A DNA stretch of 64,000 nt from Flagellimonas spongiicola (lineage in GTDB: Bacteria; Bacteroidota; Bacteroidia; Flavobacteriales; Flavobacteriaceae), in assembly GCF_023502425.1 (NCBI RefSeq), contig NZ_JAMFMA010000001.1, positions 124,001-188,000 on the forward strand, read 5' to 3'. The translations under genes were made by a program, and so were the position numbers. The notes below the pieces were generated by a model. That model was given only the letters and a program-made list of their open reading frames with translations, searched no databases and was not told the DNA's origin. This document shows, piece after piece, positions 27,414 to 35,614 of the stretch (position 1 is its first letter; each line of letters opens with the position of its first letter).

Positions 27414-28856
27414 TTACTCTAAACGCTCCCTAATGCGGTCAATGACCATTGCACCTTTTTCATGAGAATTTTTCTTATTCCAGTTTATTTTTATATCCGG
27501 TTCTATGCCATGGATTTCATTCATTCCATCTTTTCTGAACCGAGCACAATCTGGCATACGAATGGTTAATCCTATATGAGGTAAATTCAATTTAAATCCT
27601 CCGTGATTGTAACCGCAACCTGCACCATAGCTAACTTCACCAACAATTATTGCAGCATCATTGGCTTGTAACAAGGAACTGAATTCTTCGGTTGCAGAGC
27701 CCGAGTATTTATCCTGAACTATATACAATGGACCATCATATACACCTTTTTTAAAGGGTAAAAACCGCTCAATTTCCAATAAGCTCTTTGATTCAAGTTC
27801 TTCTAGTTGTTCGTGCTGACCAATTCCAAAAGGTAATTCACCGAAAAAAGGATTTTGGATTAATTCCAGACAATTCAAATTCTGATTGGACCAAACGTGA
27901 CTAGGGTCACAGTATTCTTTTGTTTTTTCTATTAATTCTGAAAGTAAAGATTCCAGTTTTTCTAGTTTACTAATTAAATCTGGTTTGAGCTGTGTGTTTT
28001 TCAAATCATTTTGAACCAACGATAGATAATCCTCTAGTATTCCTGTCCAATGTTTATGCCTAACAAATGAGGCATCTAAATGCTTCAAGTGCTTACTCGT
28101 TAATAAGTTAGCGACAGCATTACACCATTCTGTTCCTCCGCCATTATTTGAAACATTAATAATTAGGGCTTCCATACCCATGTTTTTCAACTCATCAATT
28201 CGATCAGTCAAGTGTTCCAGTAATTTATCCTCCACTTTTTGGTAGAAGGTCCATTGGCAATCTTCATCACAATCACCGTCAAATGTTTTTTTGAAAGATT
28301 TCCATTCCATGTTGGCAGTTTGGAGATACCACCTTGTCAAAAAGATTTCAATTCGGATTACCCCAATGCTGTGGCCGCCATTTTTTATGATGCTGGATTC
28401 AAAAGGATTTGTATCAGTAGATAAAGAGTGAAACCCATCAATAGAATCAAATTTTATTGTTTTTTGAATATCTACATTTTGGTAATTCATTTTAGTAAGT
28501 GCCAAGGAATCCATCTCATTGGAATTTGGTAGCTGTTCTGCTTCACTCCCATTTATTGATTCTTCTTTGATCAGCGTTGCATTTAAATGGCCATCCTTAA
28601 AAACCGACAAAAACTTTCTAATTATTTCTTGAGCTTTTTTTTGAGATTCAGCCTTCTTTAAATTAATTCTGGTTGTGTCACTAAGCTGAATTAAATCAAG
28701 CCCTTCTTTCTCCTTCGCATATTTTAAATTGGCATAACCACTTGTCATTTCCTGTTTTAAGAGTTCAAAGTCTTGAAGCCATAGTTTGTTTGATTCTTTA
28801 GACATACAACCAAATAGGTAAAAGGAGAGGAATAATAGAAGGAATAATCTTTTCAT
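27414..28856 (-). CDS. S41-family peptidase (lipoprotein)
   Basis: The 480-residue product has a lipoprotein signal with lipobox LFGC (Cys17). An N-terminal helical part is followed by an S41 (C-terminal processing protease-like) domain: ALIINVSNNGGGTEWCNAVANLL, and then the catalytic serine in KYSGSATEEFSSLLQANDAAIIVGE (Ser about 387), as in tail-specific proteases. No PDZ domain is apparent. It is likely a periplasmic protease of unknown target, transcribed away from the TPR-kinase operon. Confidence 0.88.
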   Translation of the reverse strand: MKRLFLLLFLSFYLFGCMSKESNKLWLQDFELLKQEMTSGYANLKYAKEKEGLDLIQLSDTTRINLKKAESQKKAQEIIRKFLSVFKDGHLNATLIKEESINGSEAEQLPNSNEMDSLALTKMNYQNVDIQKTIKFDSIDGFHSLSTDTNPFESSIIKNGGHSIGVIRIEIFLTRWYLQTANMEWKSFKKTFDGDCDEDCQWTFYQKVEDKLLEHLTDRIDELKNMGMEALIINVSNNGGGTEWCNAVANLLTSKHLKHLDASFVRHKHWTGILEDYLSLVQNDLKNTQLKPDLISKLEKLESLLSELIEKTKEYCDPSHVWSNQNLNCLELIQNPFFGELPFGIGQHEQLEELESKSLLEIERFLPFKKGVYDGPLYIVQDKYSGSATEEFSSLLQANDAAIIVGEVSYGAGCGYNHGGFKLNLPHIGLTIRMPDCARFRKDGMNEIHGIEPDIKINWNKKNSHEKGAMVIDRIRERLE

Positions 28857-29286
28857 ACGAAAGTCTTAATCAATGTGATATGGTAAACCTAGATTTAACA
28901 ATAAATTTCAACCTACTATTTCAAGGAAACAGGAGATGATTATTATTTATTGGACTGCATTTAATAGGTCATTGATAAAGTATTGTGTTTCTCGAAGGTG
29001 TCAGCGATATAGTTAAATTTTTGATGGCTTGGAATCAACATTAAGAGGTAAAAGTGATTTCAGTCATTTATTGACCTTCTTACTCAATTCCTTTCCAGAC
29101 TTTACAGAAATCCCCCAGTTTTTTTAAGGGAAATCTATAATGGATTTTGAGGTTAATTGTCTAATTTACAGTGCCTAAATATTGTTTTGAATCACTTTCT
29201 TATTGCTGATGAAAATCCCTAGAAATGGGGATTTACTATTTCCTTTCATCATTGGATTTTTGAACAAACCTTAAAAACCTAGTATT
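28857..29286. other. 430-base intergenic region upstream of the TPR-kinase operon
   Basis: No open frame with a plausible start and family was seen. The region holds the divergent promoter zones of the S41 protease and of the TPR-kinase operon, and a perfect inverted repeat described separately at 29213-29234. A loosely related GC-rich pair (AATCCCCC and AAGGGAAAT) at about 29109-29133 may be a second, weaker site. Confidence 0.6.
29213..29234 (+). promoter_or_regulatory. palindromic operator candidate, copy 1
   Basis: AAATCCC and GGGATTT form a perfect 7-bp inverted repeat around the 8-base centre TAGAAATG. The site lies 53 nt upstream of the operon of a lipoprotein, a TPR kinase and a LuxR regulator. 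A copy with two mismatches in 22 positions occurs at 32614-32635. This spacing and pairing suggest a binding site for the adjacent LuxR-type response regulator. Confidence 0.6.
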
Positions 29287-30057
29287 ATGAGTTCAAAATT
29301 GATTACAATTATGTCGATGGCGATATTGTGCGGATTATGTTATGCGTGTCAAGAAGCCATAGTTAAAACTGATACCAGCGTCGCCACGTATGACCAGCCG
29401 TCATCGAATAGTTCGACTGGTTCGCAAACATATATGAGCGGCACCTTACCGGAAGAAGTCCTTACCGGGAGTTTTCTTAAGGATAGTACGGGCATTTACC
29501 AGTCAATTTATTCGAGTCAGAATTATGGTACATTTTACCAAATTTTCTGTAAAGCCAAATTTACCAAAGAACAAAGTTCGGGCAAGGAACTATTGGATTC
29601 CTTGTATTTCAGACTAATTAACTATAAAGGTCAAATGGATTTGGGTTTTGCCAAATCCGCAGTAGAAAAAGACTTGGTGGATTACGATTCTACAACTCAA
29701 ATAGTAGGAGTCAAACTAGCGGTAAGGGGAATGAGTAATTATCATACGCTGCAATACAAATTACCAGAATCGGTCAAAGTTTACAAAGATCAATTTAATA
29801 GAATCAATGTACATCGCATATTGATGCCATTGAATCCAACCGTATCATCGCATGCCTTAGGTAGTATTTTTGATTCTGAGTTTTATTACCGAAGTGGTTT
29901 GGAACCTCCAGTGAAGAAAAAATTAGTTGCTGGGCAGCATGGGTTTCCTAAAGATAGTTTGGGCGGATTTAAAATGTCCGATTTACTCAGTATGGATTTT
30001 GTAAGCATATATGGTGATGGTGGAAATTGTTATTCTTCAACTATAAATGTTCAGTAA
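29287..30057 (+). CDS. lipoprotein of unknown function preceding a TPR sensor kinase
   Basis: The 256-residue product has a lipoprotein signal with lipobox LCYAC (Cys21). No enzyme motif is seen. The C-terminal 30 residues contain a Gly-rich DGGNCYSS segment. Its stop codon region overlaps the start of the kinase gene by 11 nt, so the two are translationally linked. A lipoprotein just before a TPR kinase of this type is likely to feed the sensor a signal or receive control from it. Confidence 0.8.
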   Translation: MSSKLITIMSMAILCGLCYACQEAIVKTDTSVATYDQPSSNSSTGSQTYMSGTLPEEVLTGSFLKDSTGIYQSIYSSQNYGTFYQIFCKAKFTKEQSSGKELLDSLYFRLINYKGQMDLGFAKSAVEKDLVDYDSTTQIVGVKLAVRGMSNYHTLQYKLPESVKVYKDQFNRINVHRILMPLNPTVSSHALGSIFDSEFYYRSGLEPPVKKKLVAGQHGFPKDSLGGFKMSDLLSMDFVSIYGDGGNCYSSTINVQ

Positions 30058-31918
30058 AAGAATTTTATTAAACTTTTTTATTGCCCTATTATCTGCATAT
30101 GGAAATGCAGGCAATACGGATAAAAATGAATTAGACTGGTTCTTTGTAAGAATCAAACATTTGGAATTCTCTGATTTAGAATCGGAATTGAGTTCAAGGC
30201 CCAATTCCGATTTTATTGATGAATTGAAGTATTTAAACAGCCTAATCGCAGCTAATGAGACCAAGGAATTGAATTCTTCCATGCCAGAAAGTGTTTCTGA
30301 AACCAGCAAGAATGCCATTCACCAATTAATACTTGGGTATGAACATTTGTTTGCAAAGCGTGATAGAATTTCTGCTTTCAATTATTTCTCAAAAGGGTTG
30401 AATACGGCAATTGAAGGTACTTATGATGAGATTTCAAAGGCCTGTTTAATTGGCCTATTCAAGGTAATGGTGCAAGGATATTCTGTCCCCGATGAAAATT
30501 TCGTTGAATATCTCAGGTTATATGAGGAACGAATTTCAGATGACATCGATAAATTCTGGTTTCATTTTTATGCCATTGCATTATTTGATTTGACTACCAA
30601 TTACCATGATAATAAACATGAAAAAGAAGAAGTATATCTTATTCATTTGGATGCCTTGACACAACTTCAATCAAAATTAGACGACAGGCGAATTCTCTTT
30701 TTTATCAATAAACTAAATGGAGACTATTATGTTAAGATAGATGGGGCCAAAGCCTTGGAGTATTATCAAAAATGTAATCTTCAAATACCAAATGAATCTT
30801 ATTATGATAAATATCGCTTTAGGGTCAAGCTTAATGTGGCAAGAGGGTTAAGCAAAATTGGTGAGCAAAAAAGTGCAATTCAGTTTTTGCATCAAGCCAA
30901 AACGTTACTAACTGAGGGCAATGAGATAACAAACAATCTGAATTATTACTTTTTCTTATCAGAATTCCACAATAAAAACAAGGACTATGATTCATCAAAT
31001 GTGTATTTGAGAAAACTGTTTGCATTGGAAAAACAAACTGCCTATGTTGAAACCAATAGACAGATATCTGAATTGGAAGTTGCCTTGGAAACTGAAAAAA
31101 AAGAAAAACAAATACTCGAAGAGCAACAAAAAGCCAAGGCAATTCAGAATTGGTTGATTGCAGCTGGGATAGTGCTGCTGTTTGGTGCAGGGATCGCTAT
31201 TCTTCTTCAAAAAAACACGACTAAAAGACGTCTTTTGGCTGAACAAGAATCAATTCTCAGGCAACAACGTGTTGACAATCTGCTTAAGGAACAAGAATTG
31301 ATAAGTATTGACGCCATGATTGCTGGTCAAGAAAAGGAACGTCAAAAAGTAGCGAATGAACTTCATGACGACTTGGGCAGTTTAATGGCTACCATTAAAT
31401 TACATTTTGATAATGCAAGGGTTAATAGAAAGGACCCAGCTTTGCAGAATGCCCAAAAACTCATAGAAGAGGCCTATCAAAAAATACGAAGTATGGCCCA
31501 TAGTAAGAACTCAGGTGTAATGAGCGATCACGGTTTATTGCCGGCAATCAAGAAAATGGCAAAAACAATTTCTGCCACTAATGTTGTACAGGTAAAGGTT
31601 GAAGATTTTGGCTTAGGTGAACGTCTTGAAAATACATTGGAACTCACTATTTTCCGAATTGTTCAGGAACTAGTTGCTAATGCACTTAAACATGCCGTGG
31701 CCAAAAACATAAACATCCAACTTACACAGCATCAAGACAATTTAAATATTATAGTGGAGGATGACGGTAGAGGTTTTGATAGTAACGGCGCCAACAATAA
31801 GAATAACGGTATGGGATTGACAACAATTGAAAAGCGTATAGAACACCTAGAAGGTAGTTTTACCATTGATAGTATAATAGGGAAAGGAACTTCCATTCTA
31901 ATTGATATACCACTATGA
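30047..31918 (+). CDS. TPR-domain sensor histidine kinase, HisKA_3 type
   Basis: The 623-residue protein has a signal peptide (MFSKRILLNFFIALLSAYGNA), then an N-terminal periplasmic helical region of degenerate TPR repeats (about 25-360), one membrane helix (NWLIAAGIVLLFGAGIAILL, about 365-385), a coiled coil, and the cytoplasmic kinase. The phospho-acceptor is in ELHDDLGSLMATI (His about 442), the HisKA_3 pattern of NarX-like kinases. The ATPase domain follows with QELVANALKHA, VEDDGRGFD and NGMGLTTIEKR. It is translationally coupled to the response regulator (4-nt overlap). Confidence 0.95.
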   Translation: MFSKRILLNFFIALLSAYGNAGNTDKNELDWFFVRIKHLEFSDLESELSSRPNSDFIDELKYLNSLIAANETKELNSSMPESVSETSKNAIHQLILGYEHLFAKRDRISAFNYFSKGLNTAIEGTYDEISKACLIGLFKVMVQGYSVPDENFVEYLRLYEERISDDIDKFWFHFYAIALFDLTTNYHDNKHEKEEVYLIHLDALTQLQSKLDDRRILFFINKLNGDYYVKIDGAKALEYYQKCNLQIPNESYYDKYRFRVKLNVARGLSKIGEQKSAIQFLHQAKTLLTEGNEITNNLNYYFFLSEFHNKNKDYDSSNVYLRKLFALEKQTAYVETNRQISELEVALETEKKEKQILEEQQKAKAIQNWLIAAGIVLLFGAGIAILLQKNTTKRRLLAEQESILRQQRVDNLLKEQELISIDAMIAGQEKERQKVANELHDDLGSLMATIKLHFDNARVNRKDPALQNAQKLIEEAYQKIRSMAHSKNSGVMSDHGLLPAIKKMAKTISATNVVQVKVEDFGLGERLENTLELTIFRIVQELVANALKHAVAKNINIQLTQHQDNLNIIVEDDGRGFDSNGANNKNNGMGLTTIEKRIEHLEGSFTIDSIIGKGTSILIDIPL

Positions 31919-32529
31919 TCACTGTAGCCATTGCCGAAGATCATCAAGCGCTAATAGATGGAATTAAATCCTATGTCCGATATGAGGATGATATTTCCAT
32001 AATAGGGCATAGTAATAACGGAGAAGACTTGCTCAAGCTGGTGCGCCTCAAACAGCCTAAAGTAGTACTTTGTGATATTCGAATGCCCAAATTGGATGGG
32101 ATTGAAGCCACAAAAATGATTTTAGATGAACTTCCCTACACTAAAGTGGTAGCTTTTACCATGTTTGATCAAGACGAAGCAGTGAAGCAGATGCTTAATG
32201 CTGGTGCACATGGCTATATATTAAAGAACAGTAGCCTGGAGGTTGTTTTGGAAGCAATTCGGACTGTGGCGTCCGGTAAAACCTATTATGACAGAAAAAT
32301 ACATGTGCCAAATGCTGAAAAAAATAGTACAAAAAGTCTGCTCTCATCACGAGAACGAGAAATTCTTCAACTTATAGCAAAGGGTAGAACTTCACATCAA
32401 ATTGCCAATGAATTATTTATTGGCAAGAGTACAGTGGACACGCATCGTAAAAACATGATTCGAAAGTTAGGACTCAGTGGAGCAGGCGAATTGTTGCGTT
32501 ATGCGGTGGATATGAAGTACAAGTTTTAG
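31915..32529 (+). CDS. LuxR-family response regulator
   Basis: The 204-residue protein has a receiver domain with the phospho-acceptor Asp in VVLCDIRMPKLDGIEA (about residue 53) and a LuxR helix-turn-helix at LSSREREILQLIAKGRTSHQIANELFIGKSTVDTHRKNMIRKL (about 140-185, quoted in parts elsewhere). It overlaps the kinase gene by 4 nt, as an obligate pair. It is the best candidate to bind the palindromic sites at 29213 and 32614. Confidence 0.95.
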   Translation: MITVAIAEDHQALIDGIKSYVRYEDDISIIGHSNNGEDLLKLVRLKQPKVVLCDIRMPKLDGIEATKMILDELPYTKVVAFTMFDQDEAVKQMLNAGAHGYILKNSSLEVVLEAIRTVASGKTYYDRKIHVPNAEKNSTKSLLSSREREILQLIAKGRTSHQIANELFIGKSTVDTHRKNMIRKLGLSGAGELLRYAVDMKYKF

Positions 32530-32554
32530 GTGCAACAGTGTTTAATGGAATGAT

Positions 32555-32574
32555 GGGGGCGTATGCCCTTTTTT
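32555..32574 (+). terminator. candidate terminator after the TPR-kinase operon
   Basis: GGGGGC, a 3-base loop region and GCCC are followed by a run of T, 25 nt after the response regulator stop. The stem is short (four to six pairs with wobble), so the call is moderate. Confidence 0.5.
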
Positions 32575-32613
32575 CATTTGTAATGGGTTTAGAATAAGTT
32601 TTTTATCGAAGAA

Positions 32614-32635
32614 AAATACCTAGAAATGGGGATGT
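32614..32635 (+). promoter_or_regulatory. palindromic operator candidate, copy 2
   Basis: This copy differs from 29213-29234 in two of 22 positions (A for C in the left arm, G for T in the right arm) and keeps the centre TAGAAATGGGGAT. It lies 46 nt upstream of the envelope protein start at 32681, tying that gene to the same regulator as the upstream operon. Confidence 0.55.
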
Positions 32636-32680
32636 CGCTTAAAAGTAATGGAGGATACTTTTGGTTCAAACGTAAAGACC

Positions 32681-33946
32681 ATGAAACCAAAAATTTTCAC
32701 AGCGATTGTACTATGCCTTTTAACGAGCGTGCTGTTTTCACAAGAGGATTCCCAAAAATTATCTGATAGTATCGTAAAAATTGCAATTGAAAAACTAGAA
32801 AAAAACTATGAAGTGACCAGCAATGAGGTTCTGGGTGAATTTAAGTTGAAGAAGGATAGCACGGATGTGATATTGGAAAGTGATGAAGGATTTTTAAAAT
32901 CCAATATGTTGGATTCCAGCTTTACGGATAGATTGAAGATAAAATCAGTAAAAATAGATATAAGGGAAGGGGTCATTTTTGACATTAGAGTCAAAGGAAA
33001 ATTAAAAAACGATAGTGTAGTATTTACGAATACGCGTCCAATAAATATGCAAAGTCTTGCCAACAATGATTTCGAATTGGAATATAGGAAGAAGGATTTA
33101 TTTTCCAATAAACGAAATATTTATAAAGTACTATTACAGGATTTCTTGGAATATGACTATGAGAATGGGGAAAATTACACTGTGGAAAAACAATTAATTG
33201 AACTGATTTCAGGTAGTGAAAACGATGCAAAGGTTTATGGGAATAAAGGATTAAAATCTGTTATAGATTTTCGGATATATTCAGACTTTTTGGGATTGAT
33301 CAATGAGTCGCCGAACGGAATTGTCAGTTTTGAAGGCAACAGTACATTTTATTTAAATCCTTTTAGCTTGGCTAAAGGGTACAATTATTTGTTTAAAAAA
33401 GTTCAAACAGGAATCAATTATTCCAGATTTGATAATGACGACAGAACCATTTCAATACCGCTTACAGATACTTTGAGCATAATACAAAAATCCTTTTTGA
33501 ACATACACACAGAACTTGATGTATTTGAATTAAGAGTAGATAAGCGATTTCCCTACAAGTTTTTTGTGAAGGCAAGAGGAGATTTGGATATTACCGAGAT
33601 TAATAGAGATACTACTGAGAACAAGTCAAACGTCTCAACCATTAGTATAGGACTCGGTGCTGGAGTCCAGATTGAACGCTTTTCAAATTTTGGTTTGAAC
33701 ACAGCTTTCTATTACAACCGATATCAAAATAACAATGTGTTTGATGACGGAATTTTGAATTTCAACACTATCGCATTAACAGGTGAAGTCTATTTCTATT
33801 CAAACAAAGAAGACCAACAAAATGCCTTTTTCCTTCGCCTTAATTATGAGCAAGGAACACGTGACTTAAGTTCAAAGGCCAATTTTTTCACCATTCAATT
33901 TGGATATAAGGCACAGTTAAATTTTCAACCCAAAAATGGGAGTTGA
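32681..33946 (+). CDS. exported envelope protein with beta-barrel-like C-terminus
   Basis: The start at 32681 gives a clear signal peptide (MKPKIFTAIVLCLLTSVLFSQ); an ATG at 32648 would put 11 residues before it. The first third has two beta-rich DUF-like segments (VSVKIDIREGVIFDIRVKGK region). The rest alternates short aromatic-rich strands (LNPFSLAKGYNYLFK, FELRVDKRFPYKFFVKARGDLDI, FTIQFGYKAQLNF) typical of outer-membrane barrels. No function is identifiable. An operator copy upstream places it in the regulon of the adjacent kinase/regulator pair. Confidence 0.78.
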   Translation: MKPKIFTAIVLCLLTSVLFSQEDSQKLSDSIVKIAIEKLEKNYEVTSNEVLGEFKLKKDSTDVILESDEGFLKSNMLDSSFTDRLKIKSVKIDIREGVIFDIRVKGKLKNDSVVFTNTRPINMQSLANNDFELEYRKKDLFSNKRNIYKVLLQDFLEYDYENGENYTVEKQLIELISGSENDAKVYGNKGLKSVIDFRIYSDFLGLINESPNGIVSFEGNSTFYLNPFSLAKGYNYLFKKVQTGINYSRFDNDDRTISIPLTDTLSIIQKSFLNIHTELDVFELRVDKRFPYKFFVKARGDLDITEINRDTTENKSNVSTISIGLGAGVQIERFSNFGLNTAFYYNRYQNNNVFDDGILNFNTIALTGEVYFYSNKEDQQNAFFLRLNYEQGTRDLSSKANFFTIQFGYKAQLNFQPKNGS

Positions 33947-33969
33947 TCCGTAGGTATAGAATTAGCGTG

Positions 33970-34275
33970 TTACTTAGTTTTTATTCCATCCAAAAACTCC
34001 GCTTCGGCATTGGGCAATAATCGTGCGGCAATTTCCAGAACAGCTTTAATGTTCAATGCTGGTTCTGGGATTTCCTTATGGTTATCAATTTCAGGATTGT
34101 CCAAGGCCAAAATACACACGTTTAATAGGGATTCCAGTTTAAAAAGAAGGTCTACATAACCTTTAACTCTAATTTGGGTAACGGCATAACCCTGTTTTTT
34201 AGAAGTCAAAGAAGTAAAATACGCCTCCATAGGTAGGTCCAAGTGGTCTAGACTAATTTGTTTTTTGTTTTTCAT
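33970..34275 (-). CDS. small protein of unknown function
   Basis: The 101-residue product starts at the ATG at 34273-34275. It is mixed alpha/beta with a leucine-rich central helix (DLLFKLESLLNVCILALD). No signal peptide or membrane segment is seen. It is convergent with the envelope protein gene and lacks a visible partner, except that it is near the DUF2188 gene on the same strand, 143 nt away. No family is recognised. Confidence 0.6.
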   Translation of the reverse strand: MKNKKQISLDHLDLPMEAYFTSLTSKKQGYAVTQIRVKGYVDLLFKLESLLNVCILALDNPEIDNHKEIPEPALNIKAVLEIAARLLPNAEAEFLDGIKTK

Positions 34276-34418
34276 AAGTAAAGATTTAGGTGTAAGGTCA
34301 AAGGAAAAAGAAAAAAACTAAAAATCCGCGGACGATAGTCCGAACAGTTTTATTTTAATATTTAATGAGTGATGTTGTGAAAATTTATGTTTTAAGCTGC
34401 AACAGAACTAATTGTTCT

Positions 34419-34706
34419 TCACGGTTCATTATAACTAACCCGCTCCCGTATCCCACCACTGGCTCTATGAATAATAACATCGGCCTTATACTTTTTGGCT
34501 AGGCTTTTGGCTTTGCGTATTGCGGTACTCTGCTTTCGGTGTTTGCTTGTTACACGCTTGTTGCCCTCACGGCGTACGGCCCAACCATCTTCATAGGGGA
34601 CTACATGCTGGTGCCAAGTACGACCGCGTTTATTGCTCGCCTTACTATTGATAAAAACTTCAATAAGCTCAATAAGGATTCGCAACCAAGATTTTCCGTT
34701 GGACAT
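34419..34706 (-). CDS. DUF2188 domain protein
   Basis: Residues about 28-95 match DUF2188: WHQHVVPYEDGWAVRREGNKR, followed by KHRKQSTAIRKAKSLAKKYKADVIIHRASGGIRE. The family is a small beta-alpha-beta domain of unknown role, common near mobile DNA. The first 27 residues (MSNGKSWLRILIELIEVF) are hydrophobic but lack a clean signal-peptide cleavage site. It marks the start of the accessory region of the window. Confidence 0.85.
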   Translation of the reverse strand: MSNGKSWLRILIELIEVFINSKASNKRGRTWHQHVVPYEDGWAVRREGNKRVTSKHRKQSTAIRKAKSLAKKYKADVIIHRASGGIRERVSYNEP

Positions 34707-35019
34707 GGAGTATTGTTATGAATTCGAAGATAATGGTAATCGTCCACTTTATATTAGTCCATATCTCCGCATTTTTTTGAGCGCAAAGCGATGGAGGAGC
34801 TTTATTTCCATTAGTTATGCTGGAGGTAGACTAGATATTACACCAACAAACTCATAAAACACAAACAATCAATGTTCCAAATTTCAAGAAAAACCAGCAA
34901 GCTTTAGATAAAGTAATTTTCTTTACTTAAATTCAAACAAATGTGAGAAAGCAACCACATCTTTTACTGTTTAAGATTATTAATAATGTTGATTTCCAAA
35001 TAGTTAAAAAACCAAACAA
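34707..35019. other. 313-base intergenic region
   Basis: AT-rich. It holds a short plus-strand frame (about 34705-34857, 50 residues) with no family match and no promoter, which I do not call. No terminator or strong repeat was seen. The DUF2188 promoter should lie just to the right of 34706. Confidence 0.5.
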
Positions 35020-35592
35020 ATGTATATAAAAATAGGATTGAAACCGACCAAAATTTACGCCAAACCCATACTATTTCCAATATTACTGCCTGCTCTGCAA
35101 GAGGCCATGACAGATTGTTATTTAGGTATTGGCACGCCATATGAGCCCATCGCAATCGATAATTTTGTGACTATAGGTGACTACGTTTTTCCGGTTTTGG
35201 AACCCAACTCGCATATTACCATAAGCCTTGTTTCTGAACGTGGAGATGACAATGGTATACTCAAAGATGCAAGACTGGAATGCTGTATGGTGAAAAATGT
35301 AGGTAAAGACTTCACTGATAAGGACTGTAAGCTTCAAGGCTATTGGAAAAAAATATTTAGTTATGATAAAAAATTGGTCCAGAACACTCCTGATGGAACA
35401 CTTTATATCGCACCAGATAGAAAAAAGAAATGTAGGATTTCTACCAAAGATGTTGAATTAGACGATAATGTCTCTTATAGTATTTTGTTTTCAATGGTAA
35501 TGAAAGTCAGCAAGAAAAGACAGCGTAGGTATTACTTTGTGCTAGACCCTCTGGTGAAGATTAGTTCTGGCGGTGGCACAGGAACCCCTTAA
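35020..35592 (+). CDS. protein of unknown function (190 residues)
   Basis: The ATG at 35020 follows an A-rich leader (ACCAAACAAATG). There is no signal peptide; the N-terminal IKIGLKPTKIYAKPILFPILLPAL is basic and hydrophobic. The middle is rich in charged loops with seven Cys-containing segments (DCYLGIG, LECCMVK, DCKLQGYW). The end is SSGGGTGTP. It is the first gene of a run (HisKA_2 kinase, LytTR regulator, two paralogues) on the same strand, 23 nt before the kinase, and is likely part of their operon. No known family was recognised. Confidence 0.7.
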   Translation: MYIKIGLKPTKIYAKPILFPILLPALQEAMTDCYLGIGTPYEPIAIDNFVTIGDYVFPVLEPNSHITISLVSERGDDNGILKDARLECCMVKNVGKDFTDKDCKLQGYWKKIFSYDKKLVQNTPDGTLYIAPDRKKKCRISTKDVELDDNVSYSILFSMVMKVSKKRQRRYYFVLDPLVKISSGGGTGTP

Positions 35593-35614
35593 GTAAAATT
35601 CAAATTAGTATTTC

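Noticed and set aside
34633..34857. Plus-strand frame over the DUF2188 start
   Set aside because: It is antisense to a recognised domain for a third of its length and has no promoter.
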